This document shows positions 20,195 through 29,329 of a stretch of 64,000 bases of DNA, piece after piece. Within the stretch, counting starts at the first letter, position 1; each line of letters begins with the position of its first letter. A program made the translations under genes and the position numbers. The notes beneath the pieces were generated by a model, which ran no database searches, was not told the origin of the DNA, and saw only the letters and a program-made list of their open reading frames with translations. Source of the DNA: Saitoella complicata NRRL Y-17804 (taxonomy: Eukaryota > Ascomycota > Saitoellomycetes > Saitoellales > Saitoellaceae); assembly GCF_001661265.1 (NCBI RefSeq), contig NW_017567022.1:111543-175542 (forward strand). Direction: 5' to 3'.

Positions 20195-21697
20195 TCAACC
20201 ATGTAGGACTCTTTGTTGAGGTTGATTCCCATTGGATGGGCTTCCCCATTGGCGTCGAAACCTCCTGCTTTCAACCCTAAGAGCCGCTTTTTCCTGAACA
20301 TCAAGGGGTGGGTGTGGGCAGTCCGGTTTAATATGCCCGACTTCGTAGCAGTTGTAGCAGTTAACAGGCTTCGTATCCCTCATGGGTTGGCCTTGGATGC
20401 GAGCACCTTGAGGTTGGAATCTGACGGATTGACCTCTGGTTGCATTCCCATTGCCAACGTTGTTTGCCCAGCCGCTCCCTGGGTTATGAGGGACCTGCCG
20501 AGCACGAAGGTTCTCATAGTTCATCCTTAGTTCCTGCATTTCTTTCTGCAGGCCACGGATGATGTCATTGGAATCAGACTTCGAGGATCCCACGCTACTG
20601 CCAGAGGCCGAGTGTGTCTCGGACAAAGCAGGCATATCCGTCACTCGGGGAGCCCTGTGTTGGCCACTGTGCGGGATGGCTTTCGCGGCTGCTGCCTGCC
20701 AGAGCTGTGACATCTGGTTCGAAGCCTTCAAGACATCCACCATAGCGCGCGCTCCACTCGCCTTCTGAGCACATTCAATAACGATTTCCAAAGAGAGACT
20801 AGGGCTATTGAGGTCAAGGTCCCTGTTAGAAAGGTTCCATGACGTCATTTCCCGAATCCTCTCATCAGCCAGCCCACCGATGAACTGAACCGCCAGCAAG
20901 TTCTCGAGACTGGATGGGGTACGGCGAGCAAGGTCCCGGGTCTTCTGGAGATACTCAGCCAGTGTAAGGTCTCCTTGGCACCAACTGTTCAACTGACTGA
21001 CAGCTTTACGCTGAGCCTCATACTGAGGCTCCCCAGTAGAGTGAAACCTCGAGATAAATGACTTGATCAACTCCTCATAATCCTCAAGTAACTCATCCGT
21101 TTGGTCATTCAACTATAGGGCGGCAGGAGAGTTAGGGACCAAGTTTGACTTGAAAGCTTCGAGCTTCCAATCCGCAAGATATTCTTCGTCATTGATGCTG
21201 AAACGAAGTCCCTTTTCAGCCACATTGAGCGAGCGCATATAATCCTTGGGCTTTTCCCCCGGATAACCGCTAAACTTCCTGACCGTGGTGACCATGTGGG
21301 GATTCATGTGACCTGACATGGTCGGCAGAGGAGGGGTGTTCGTACTGATTGTCGACGAGCCTGAGTTGTTGCTGTTGTTGTCTGACGACACTGTTGCTTT
21401 CAAAGGTGTCGACGTAATGGTTAACTGAGTAAATGCTGTTGATAGGTCTTCGACCAAAGCAGCGGGACTAGGTTGGAAAGGGGTTTCAGGGGTTGAAAAG
21501 GGGTCAGGGGTAACTTCTGACTCGACACAGTTGTAGGGTAAATGCTCTAGGAGAAGAGCAGCTGATAATTCGTCCGCCAGTGTACGGAACCGACGACCTC
21601 GACGATGTCTTCCTATGCTGAAGACTTGACCACAACGCAAACAGGGGTGGGGTAAGAGGCAAACTGCTCTCCCGAACCGCACAGGTGACTCAGACAC
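20195..21697 (-). pseudogene. Gypsy gag (capsid and zinc-knuckle nucleocapsid)
   Basis: The capsid-like retrotransposon gag region includes YEELIKSFISRF, QLNSWCQGDLTLAEYLQKTR and GGLADERIREMTSW. A CCHC zinc knuckle C-x2-C-x4-H-x4-C (CYNCYEVGHIKPDC) sits near the C-terminus. An in-frame TAG at 21113-21115 divides it. The first ATG in frame is at 21319; the frame upstream to 21697 is open and Ser/Thr-rich but begins with GTG, so the true start may be spliced or downstream. Gag ends in TGA, with protease continuing in the same frame. Confidence 0.83.
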
Positions 21698-21728
21698 TCA
21701 ATAAATGCTCTTGTTACGACTGACCGAG

Positions 21729-21745
21729 CCTCACCGAGACCGCCA
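21729..21745 (-). other. Probable primer-binding site of the gypsy element
   Basis: On the element strand the sequence a few bases after the 5' LTR reads TGGCGGTCTCGGTGAGG, starting TGG as expected for pairing with a tRNA 3' CCA end. The tRNA species is not identified. Confidence 0.6.
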
Positions 21746-21749
21746 AATC

Positions 21750-21880
21750 TGAAGGCAAAGTATCTCGGAGCTAACAAAGCAGTGTATTGGGTATTGGTAA
21801 GGTCTAGGAGTAAGCCCCCTCGACGACTAGATATAGGGTAAGAGCCCTGACTAATCCCGAAACGAAATAGTGCGCCCACA
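21750..21880 (-). repeat. 5' LTR of the Ty3/gypsy element (131 bp)
   Basis: Identical by eye to 15349-15479. It should contain the promoter of the element's RNA on the minus strand. Confidence 0.92.
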
Positions 21881-21934
21881 CCGTTAGCATGCCACCTGGG
21901 GCAGGGAAAACTCATGCTAGGGCTGAAACAGACC

Positions 21935-21961
21935 CTGCATCTGGTACGTCTTCCCTAACAC
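21935..21961 (+). repeat. Second copy of the short dispersed repeat
   Basis: Twenty-seven bases near-identical to 3103-3130, both ending in GTCTTCCCTAACAC. It lies 55 bases outside the right LTR. Confidence 0.55.
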
Positions 21962-23267
21962 CCGACGTCGTACGAACAAAGGCGTTCAAAAGGATGGCCG
22001 GTTGAGGTTCCATATCATCCAACCCTGAGCAAAACCTGTGCTCTGATTGTAGTCAGCTGTTGGAGGTGTCTGTTAGAACGGTTCTTTGACTGGTGGTCAT
22101 GATTGCGTAATTTGAACTCTGAGCGATGACGACGACCGGCCGCGGTGTGTTATGTTGGGAGTGAGTCGCAGATGTAACCCTAAAACCTCAAGCAGCGTAG
22201 TATGTGACTGGCAGCATGTCTCCGCCGAGAATGTCGGTAGCGGGCCATGTAACGGTTACCAGATCGAGTCAGCCGGGCCCAGATATATTGGGCCGAATCA
22301 AGGCTGCCGAATTCCGCGGAGTTACAAATGACCCGAATGCAAAAATCTCGAATACGAGGCAGATGAGATAATTTACACATGTGAACGAAAGTTAAACATG
22401 GAACAACGTGATTCGTTGTATCGTTACAATCTTCAAGCTTCAATGGCAACTGTTTCCCTTGAAGTGCCCCATTTATGGCCCATGCGGACGAAGGTGCGGA
22501 GCGAGCACACTACGGTCCGTTCAGGGTTCGCCGAAGCCCGGTACGATTGCGCGATAAACCTGCTTTCGTGATGCTCGCGGTGAATACAGAGGTCCCGAGA
22601 ATGTTGTCTTGACATGGCTGGGACCAGTCTCCCGATGCCGAGCTGAAGGATCCTAGATCCGGCGAATTGCAAGCGTGCACGACATCGGACCGTGATGGTA
22701 TGTCCTAACCTTGGTAACCATCATGGAGCGTTGCTATTTACGTCATCTCACCGTGTATTTCTGCCTGTCCTACGCAGCTTGCATTGGTTCCATGGTTGGT
22801 TGAGCATGTGGTGCTCAGGGTTCATACACAAGGGTTACCTCTATCAGGCGACTTACCCTCGGATGTACCTTTCACCTCTCAGCACCATCAACTTCACTGA
22901 TCGAGAAACACACGTCTTGGGAGGAGGTGTGGTCCTGCGATGAAATATATTTGCCGAGCGAGGGAAGTCTTAAGCGGACTTAAGGAGCATATGAATCGGT
23001 GATTCCCTACGTTGTTGACGTCCGTCCTGGAGGGGTGGGGTAGGACCGGCCTTCGCATCGGTTGAATTAACCTGCCAGTGACCATATGGATGATGCACGA
23101 ACATGCCCTGGAATGGATCCCACGCGATCGCCGAACCAGTCTACGGCAATGCCAACCATACGACCTCCCCGTGTGCTAACGGACCGCGGTTGGGATGCCA
23201 TGCGCTATGTACGCAACTCGAACCTCAGTAACAGCTGTGTTCGTGCTTCACTTCTCATCTTTGCGGC

Positions 23268-23273
23268 TATAAG
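23268..23273 (+). promoter_or_regulatory. TATA box of the aspartic protease gene
   Basis: TATAAG stands 66 bases before the protease ATG, a usual distance for a fungal TATA element in an inducible gene. Confidence 0.5.
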
Positions 23274-23338
23274 AAGCTCACACCTTCATGTTCTTTTCTC
23301 TCCTGACTCAGACTACAAAACAACACCTTCACCGGAAC

Positions 23339-24706
23339 ATGATTTCCACCCTCATCATCCTGCTCGTCGCCCTCGTCAGCGTCATCGCTGGCAACGAAGG
23401 TTATCCAAAACTTACTTTCCCTGCAAGAGTACCATTTGGGAACGAGAAAACAGTGAAGTACTCCATCTCGAAGCGCACTGCTGGGTCGAACCTTTCCTCC
23501 GGTGATCTCGGCAAGCGCCAGAGTTTCGATGCTCCCATCTACATGCCCTCAGTCGCTCCTGTTGCATACGCCGGATACTTCATCAATAGTAAGTATATCG
23601 TTGGGAATGTCTTCATCAACCCTTTTTGACAACAGGTCGCGTCAGTTTCGATTGGAACCCCACCTCAGAATATTACCGTTCAACTTGACACCGGCTCGAC
23701 CGACTTATGGGTCAAGTCCCCCAGCATCCCTCAGTGTGAAGCCGGCAATTGCACTTTGGGCACATACGATTCCTCGAGCTCCTCAACTTTCAACAACCTC
23801 AGCGAAGCCTTCTTAGTCCAATATGGAGACTACACCTACGGGCAGGGTACTTACGCTACCGAAACGGTGGTCATCGGCAATGACACAATCACAAATGTCA
23901 CGTTTGGATATGCCACAGCTGCAAACTCAAGCGAGAGTTTGATGGGGGTTGGTCTCGAAGGAACAGAGGGTTCAGCTACGTTTACGTACCCTACTATCGT
24001 GGAGGACCTGTACAACCAAAGCCTTATCGAAAGAAAATTCTTCAGCCTTTATTTGAACGACTTCGACTCCGGCGTAGGTGAGATTATCTTTGGAGGAGTC
24101 GACAACGACAAATTCGAAGGCGACCTTAGCGGACCTTTCCCAATCCTCGCAAACCCGGCTACTGGGCAGGTGGAACGTTATGTGATCCCGCTCACAACCT
24201 TATCCCTCACTATCAACGGCTCTGCTTCGAATGTCACAGGCTTACCTCTTGACGTCTTACTCGACAGTGGCGGGCAATACTGCCAGTTTCCCCCGGACCT
24301 CGTCGACTATGTGGCTACTGCCCTTGGTTTGAATTCTTCTGAAGAGGCAGGCGGCATGTACTTCTGCCCCTGCGATCTCTCTGTTCCCAGCAGCGATGAC
24401 ACAACGGATAATGTGCTTTCCTTTTCTTTTGACAACGGCACAAGTTTCGTCAATGTTCCCTTTCATGAGTTGATTGTACCCGCTGCTGATAATGACGGGG
24501 CTCCGCTTGTGGACGAGAACGGAAATCCAGTATGCCAATTGGGTTTGACGTATGGAGGCAGCACCGATTACTCAGCCTCCTACATTCTCGGCGATCCCTT
24601 CTTGCGCTCTGCATACGTTGCCTACGACATTGACAACCTCAACATATATGTTGGACAAACAGTCTTCAACTCGACTACCAGCAACATTACGGTGTTTCCT
24701 GTGTAG
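23339..24706 (+). CDS. Secreted A1-family aspartic protease, 436 residues
   Basis: Exons 23339-23588 and 23646-24706; the 57-nt intron (GTAAGT...TCAG) restores YFIN/ISIGTPPQ, the family's strand before the first active site. A signal peptide (MISTLIILLVALVSVIAG) and a propeptide ending near a KR (about 55-60) precede the mature chain. First catalytic Asp98 is in LDTGSTDLW; second Asp290 is in LLDSGGQYC, where the residue after DSG is Gly rather than Thr/Ser. The flap Tyr lies in VQYGDYTYGQG. Many N-x-S/T sites suggest glycosylation. It should cleave proteins extracellularly at acid pH; no GPI signal is seen at the C-terminus. A broken relative lies 2-2.7 kb downstream on the other strand. Confidence 0.9.
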
Positions 24707-24994
24707 CTAGTTATGAGCGGCTGTGTTGTGATAATTCCATCGGAATTTACACGTTTCTTCTTGACTGGGTGGAGTATTGTCTTTACTCTTTGATTGCATT
24801 CAATATGAATTTTATAGTTCAATGAACCTTTCTTGTTCTGATCGACACGCATCACTTTTTCTTGGCCGCTCAAGAAGCATTTGGCCCCCTTGTCTCTTGA
24901 TTCTTTGGAAATCACGGTCTTTGATGTTTGATGGAATAGTTCAATGCGTTGTTGAGCTTCTCTGTCACTGTCTTTGTGCCTGTGACGCCTAAGC

Positions 24995-25819
24995 TCAAGG
25001 CAACGTATACCCACCATCAATAAGCACGTCACTCCCCGTCTGGAAACTGCTCGCATCACTCGCGAGATACAAATACAACCCCTTAATCTCCTTAACATCT
25101 CCCTGCCTCCCAAGCACACTCATCCTATTCGCCTCATTCTCCGCCTCCGTACTCGCTCCCATCTTGGTCTTGAAGAAACCAGGGCTAACCACGTTGACAC
25201 GAGCGAACTCCCGCCATTCGCGTGCGAGGGATTTGCCGAGGTGTGTTACGGCTGCCTTTGAGGCATTGTAGATCGGTTGGTCGACGGGAACGTTGACGAT
25301 GTGTGCGGACATGGAGGAGGTGATGATGAGGTTCCCGCGGCCCTGGCGTTTGAAGACCGCACCGGCGTATTTTGCGCAGTAGACGACGCCGTCGAGGTTG
25401 ACGGACATTTGTTTGCGGTATTCCTCGAGGGAGGTTTCGAGGAGGGGCTTGGAAATCGCCATTCCGGCGTTTGCGACAAAGACGTCAATTCCGCCAAAGT
25501 CCTTCACGACTTCATTCACACCAGCCTCCACCTTCACTGGGTCAGTAACCTCCACTTGATACGCTTTCGCATTGATCCCGTGCTTCTTGGCCAAAGCTTC
25601 TCCCTTCTCAATCGCGGCTGGGTTGGAGTTGTACCACAGTGCCAGATCAGCGCCGGCTTCGGCCATTGCCTCTGCCACGGCGAACCCGATCCCGTCGGCA
25701 GCGCCAGTGATGCAGACAGTGCGGCCTTTGAGGGAGAGTTGGTCGAGGACGTTGGTGGGGGTGTGGGGGACGGGACGGGAGGCACGGGGTTGAGCGCAGT
25801 CTTCGACGGACATAGACAT
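24995..25819 (-). CDS. Short-chain dehydrogenase/reductase, sorbose/mannitol type, 274 residues
   Basis: A classical SDR: cofactor loop TGAADGIG at about 38-45, NAG at 117-119, catalytic Ser near 168-169, and Tyr184-x3-Lys188 (YNASK). Overall similarity is to fungal NADP-dependent mannitol dehydrogenase/L-sorbose reductase enzymes, which interconvert ketoses and polyols in the cytosol. The exact substrate cannot be read from sequence. The gene has no intron. Its start MSMSVEDC at 25819 is about 78 bases downstream of a TATATAAG box. It is convergent with the aspartic protease. Confidence 0.86.
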   Translation of the reverse strand: MSMSVEDCAQPRASRPVPHTPTNVLDQLSLKGRTVCITGAADGIGFAVAEAMAEAGADLALWYNSNPAAIEKGEALAKKHGINAKAYQVEVTDPVKVEAGVNEVVKDFGGIDVFVANAGMAISKPLLETSLEEYRKQMSVNLDGVVYCAKYAGAVFKRQGRGNLIITSSMSAHIVNVPVDQPIYNASKAAVTHLGKSLAREWREFARVNVVSPGFFKTKMGASTEAENEANRMSVLGRQGDVKEIKGLYLYLASDASSFQTGSDVLIDGGYTLP

Positions 25820-26769
25820 CTTGACGGAGTGATCTTTGGACTTTAGTGAAGGATTGATTGATGGAAGAGGATAGATATCGATGGAATGGGACGAGGCTTA
25901 TATACTCGAGGAATGGGGATGTCGAGGACTGGTGGGGTTATTCAATAAGGGGGGCCATTGGTGGTGATTTACGTCACAGCTGCTGCTCCGCGCTCGGAAC
26001 AATGATTGTCCGAGGAGCGCGAGCGGATCTCCCGCTCAACACTGCAGCGGCCGCGGCGCGGCGCGACGAAGGCAAATTCGAAGAATGTCAAGCTTAACAC
26101 CAATGATACAATACAACGTGTTCTACTTGCCAGTGTACTGTACCCCTACCAATGATCTCAAATCTAACCGCCAGGTCTAGAATCCAACAAACGTTCGATG
26201 TCAGTTTTCGAACCTTGATGCATATGCCCAACATTATGAGTATGGTACCCAGGAGGCCCGAATATAGATGCCCATCTCCCAAAGCTTGATGCATGGTATT
26301 GTTTATCTGATAGGCTAAGTAATACTCAGCTTGCATCCGAAAGGAGTCATCTTACGGTTGCCAAGGCTTCGTGGGAAAAATATGGGTGTCATATTTTACG
26401 TGATATGACTCGGTCGCATGACTCGATGTAGCACAACAAGATCAGTCGCACAGCTCGTCAGCATGACCAGCCCTTTGCCCCGTCTTACCGGGATAATAAT
26501 GCACTGCAAAACAAACACAGCAGCCGACTCAGGTCAGCGTCCACGAGCAACCCCGACATAAAAGGATTACACTGGCTGTGGGCGTTACGTCTCAAACGAG
26601 GGTTAGGCGTGTGATGAACGGGGTCCGAAACGACAAGTGATCGATTATCGAGGCTGCTTGCATGTCGCGTTGAACTTACTAAGATATGTGCTACGTGATA
26701 CTGTCCAACCTTATGGACGATTCCCGGGTTGGACGGTCAGCTCCGGACAATCGAAAGAAAGAAAAACAT
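25820..26769. other. Promoter of the SDR gene and gene-free DNA
   Basis: Contains the SDR TATA box at 25897-25904 and a GC-rich patch near 26040-26070. No coding segment is recognised up to the protease relic. Confidence 0.55.
25897..25904 (-). promoter_or_regulatory. TATA box of the SDR gene
   Basis: On the minus strand this reads TATATAAG, 78 bases before the SDR ATG. Confidence 0.55.
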
Positions 26770-27385
26770 TTATTGATAGTAGCCACCCATATAGACGAGA
26801 AAAACCTGCATTCCAGCCCAAACCAAACCAAACCCTCCGAGTGTCGCCATGTCAGTACCATCAATATATTGCAAGACCAGCATGCATAGATAGTTGCCAT
26901 CCTCATCTTGCCCATACGGCTCAATAAATTCCATCGAAGGACAAGTTCTTGCCCTCATCAAACGAGAAAGCAACCATGTTGTTATCAGAAGTTTCACGGC
27001 TGGAAACAAGTCGCACAACCCGCCGTACATTCCTCCGTCCAAAAGATCAGAGGGCAGCCCCATCGCAGTCACGACTGTCCACGAAGTGTTCAGGAAGACC
27101 ACAGAAAAAGACGCCACCATCCAGAATCACCGACAAAGGCGCTGTACTATTGACAAGATCAGTGGACTCTCCAGAGACGATGATGGACACGTCCGTCACA
27201 TTGATCGCGTATTCAATGACTACATCATCATACAGTTTGAGCATCGAGAACGGACGGGGAAGCACGTCTTCCTCGTACCTGTTATTATCGATGCCTCCGA
27301 AGTTTATTTCCCCAATGCCTGCATCGCGGTCGTTTAGGTACAGACCGAAAAATTTCGCGTCGATATATTTTTCATCATAAAAGAG
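26770..27385 (-). pseudogene. Relic of an A1 aspartic protease (C-terminal half)
   Basis: Minus-strand segments align in order with the intact protease at 23339-24706: KFFGLYLND...GIGEINFGGIDN near 27290-27365 (intact copy KFFSLYLND...GVGEIIFGGVDN), YAINVTDVSIIVSG...VILDGGVFFCGLP near 27080-27215, and EPYGQDEDGNYLCMLVLQ...DGTDMATLGG near 26830-26930. The pieces fall in different frames with stops between them, the second catalytic motif reads DGG, and the N-terminal half with the first DTG is missing. It is a decayed, inverted paralogue; whether it arose by local duplication is inference. Confidence 0.8.
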
Positions 27386-27693
27386 GGGACGGCGGTCGCA
27401 CTCTTGTTTGGGCCTTGCTAGCTATAGCTACGGATCATCGCTAAACGCTTCCCAGTTACTATACCTCCAATGTGCTCACATCCATTTCTTCGTACCCTTC
27501 TCCCTTTCCTCACGAACGACCTCTCGAAACAGCCATACAATCCAACGTAGCAGGAGGCCCAAACGCCGTATCATGTATAACAGCCTCCTCGAAACCCGAC
27601 CCCCCTTAACCCCCTATTTCCATGACCATATAACCCCATCATATCTCCAGAGTCATTCCTTTCTCATTCAATATCTCATCCCGCTTCATAACG
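27386..27693. other. Promoter of the GPI-type protein gene
   Basis: About 300 bases with a TATAA motif at 27629-27633, some 61 bases before the next ATG. No other feature is seen. Confidence 0.5.
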
Positions 27694-28218
27694 ATGACCC
27701 GCGCACCGCTCCTCCTCCTCCTCCTCCACGTCCTCGGCACAAGCCTTCTCAACGGGGAGGTAGTGACGACCGCGGTATCCACCGTCACAGCCCCCGCCTC
27801 CACCTTGACAGTGACGTCCACGCTTGGCGATATCGGCGCCGTCTCGACGACTGCAATTCCGAAAGGGCACTTGCGCGTCGAGGTGGCCTCATCTGCGGTC
27901 TCCGCGCACTCCCCTTCCACCACTACAATCTCCAGTTCAATTCCATCATCGCTTTCGTCTTCCTCGTCGTCAGCATCAGCGTCAGAAGAAGAGGCCACGA
28001 CCTCCAAGAACTCAACCGCAACCGTCTACGTCCCCAAAGAAGCCATCGCCATCACTATCCAAACCGCGAATGCCGACGTCGGTGCGAACGCGTATGGAGG
28101 AGCGGCCGCTGCGGCTGCTGGTGCGAGGAAGCACAATGACGAAGGTGCAGGGAAGTTTCTTGTTTTGACAGGGGTTGTGGGGGTCGTTGTTGGGGTTGGG
28201 ATGGGGTTTGGGTTTTAG
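27694..28218 (+). CDS. Small Ser/Thr-rich GPI-type cell-surface protein, 174 residues
   Basis: The protein has a leucine-rich signal peptide (MTRAPLLLLLLHVLG, cleavage near 20), a Ser/Thr/Val-rich middle with a poly-Ser run (about 80-100), an Ala-rich stretch, and a C-terminal hydrophobic tail (FLVLTGVVGVVVG) after a small-residue region, the arrangement of a GPI-anchored wall or membrane protein. No enzyme domain is seen. A longer ORF in another frame overlaps it but has no such organisation. A TATA motif lies about 61 bases upstream. Confidence 0.75.
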   Translation: MTRAPLLLLLLHVLGTSLLNGEVVTTAVSTVTAPASTLTVTSTLGDIGAVSTTAIPKGHLRVEVASSAVSAHSPSTTTISSSIPSSLSSSSSSASASEEEATTSKNSTATVYVPKEAIAITIQTANADVGANAYGGAAAAAAGARKHNDEGAGKFLVLTGVVGVVVGVGMGFGF

Positions 28219-28720
28219 AAAGCCACGGGGAAGATGGGGGGTGAGGATTGAGGTGAGCGTCGGGTACGTGGTGGAGGGAAGGCTGATTCACAGAACGTGA
28301 TCTTAGAGTTTATTTTAGCGATATATACCCTTGAGCACTTACATACGTTGGACTGCCTATAATTCTAATTCTTATTCCTTGAGCTCTGAGGACTTTGGGT
28401 TCCCACGCTTTCCCGGTCCGTCGCTTCGCTACGTCGGTGTACATGATGCTGCACCCTGATCGTCCTCCCATTACTTTACGAACTGGAAAGTTCAAAGATA
28501 AGAATTGCCGAGATAAGGCAAAGCCGGGGTTCGATTCGCGTCAGGCCATGGTTACCGATCGTGCCTTGCTCAGGTTGCAGCGGCGTGGTGACGTCTCTTA
28601 TCTACACTCTATGGATCTCCCAACGCTGTGCATATAAGTTACTCTTCCTGCCCTTCCATAGACTCCAAGTTACAAACCATTATAACAAAGAACCAAACTT
28701 CTGCCACTTCACCGACCACA
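28219..28720. other. Intergenic, promoter of the 64-residue gene
   Basis: No ORF of interest. TATAAG at 28633-28638 is 83-88 bases before the ATG at 28721. Confidence 0.5.
28633..28638 (+). promoter_or_regulatory. TATA box of the 64-residue gene
   Basis: TATAAG about 85 bases upstream of the ATG at 28721; it supports the small gene model. Confidence 0.45.
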
Positions 28721-28975
28721 ATGGAATTTCCCACCGAACCAGTCGCCCGCGGCGTTGAAATCCCGCAAAAGAAGGAAAACGAACTTTCTGTTGAGCAGAT
28801 CCAAGAGATGACCGACAGTGGGTACCCAGTTTTCTGCGCAAAGTGGATCAGATGCTAATGGTGAGTGCGGCGAACAGATGCTTCTAAACACATCAAGGAG
28901 GGTGAGGCGAAGGGGAAGGGAACGGAGATTCAGCCGCCAAAGGATTTCAGGCCAGGGATGAGTGATGACCTTTGA
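28721..28975 (+). CDS. Small spliced gene, 64-residue hydrophilic protein
   Basis: Exons 28721-28817 and 28878-28975. The 60-nt intron (GTGGGT...ACAG) has a GCTAAT branch-like site and joins two pieces in frame. The product begins MEFPTEPVARGVEI and ends FRPGMSDDL; it is rich in Lys, Glu and Gln (ELSVEQIQEMTD, then NASKHIKEGEAKGKG), with a likely amphipathic helix in the middle. It is too short for most ORF finders. Function is unknown. Support comes from the clean splice, exact frame closure and an upstream TATA box. Confidence 0.6.
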
Positions 28976-29329
28976 ATGGCGACATTACTTGAAGACGAGA
29001 GAAGACGAGGATGGGGATGAGTTTCGAACTTGCCATTGAGATGTTTACGACAGGAACGACGTATGAGTTAGGGATGCAAAGACAGAATGATACCACGATT
29101 GCAATATCCAGATTCAGCGCTCATTTCCTGCATGTTCGCCGTTATTGCTTTTACACGAGTCCATGTTCGAGAGAAGATGCGCGTGTGAGAATCTGGTATG
29201 AATTTCGATGACAACGTGATCCACTGTGGATCCCCAAAGACTTCCATAGCATCGCGGACAGCAGATAACCAGACAACACGAAAACACTTCACAGAATCTA
29301 AAACCAGACAACGAGATAAAATTCTACAC
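28976..29329. other. Convergent 3' region
   Basis: Lies between the 3' ends of the 64-residue gene and the adenylate-forming reductase. No gene is seen. Confidence 0.5.

Larger units (their letters stand above)
15349..21880 (-). mobile_element. Ty3/gypsy LTR retrotransposon, 6.5 kb, minus strand
   Basis: Two identical 131-bp LTRs bracket gag, protease, reverse transcriptase/RNase H and integrase in the Ty3/gypsy order, with a primer-binding site and a polypurine tract in the right places. All coding segments lie in one reading frame from about 21697 to 15629, interrupted by TAG at 21113-21115 and TGA at 20195-20197, 18713-18715 and 17234-17236. No frameshift is needed. Flanking bases (CCCGC left, CCGTT right) do not form a convincing target-site duplication. 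Identical LTRs indicate a recent insertion or recent LTR conversion. Confidence 0.92.
21881..23338. other. Intergenic region upstream of the aspartic protease
   Basis: Short ORFs on both strands show no family resemblance. It includes the dispersed repeat at 21935-21961 and a TATA-like site at 23268. No gene is called. Confidence 0.55.

Noticed and set aside
15629-21697. UGA read as Trp in this genome
   Set aside because: Although one UGA in the gypsy element stands at a conserved Trp, host genes such as PTEN (11181-11183) and the MFS gene (50060-50062) end in UGA at the expected lengths.
27408-28139. A 243-codon plus-strand ORF
   Set aside because: Overlaps the GPI-type protein in another frame; the overlapping frame has the signal peptide and hydrophobic tail, this one does not.
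28536-28560. GGTTCGATTC resembling a tRNA B box
   Set aside because: No pairing T-arm, acceptor stem or A box at proper distance; not a tRNA.
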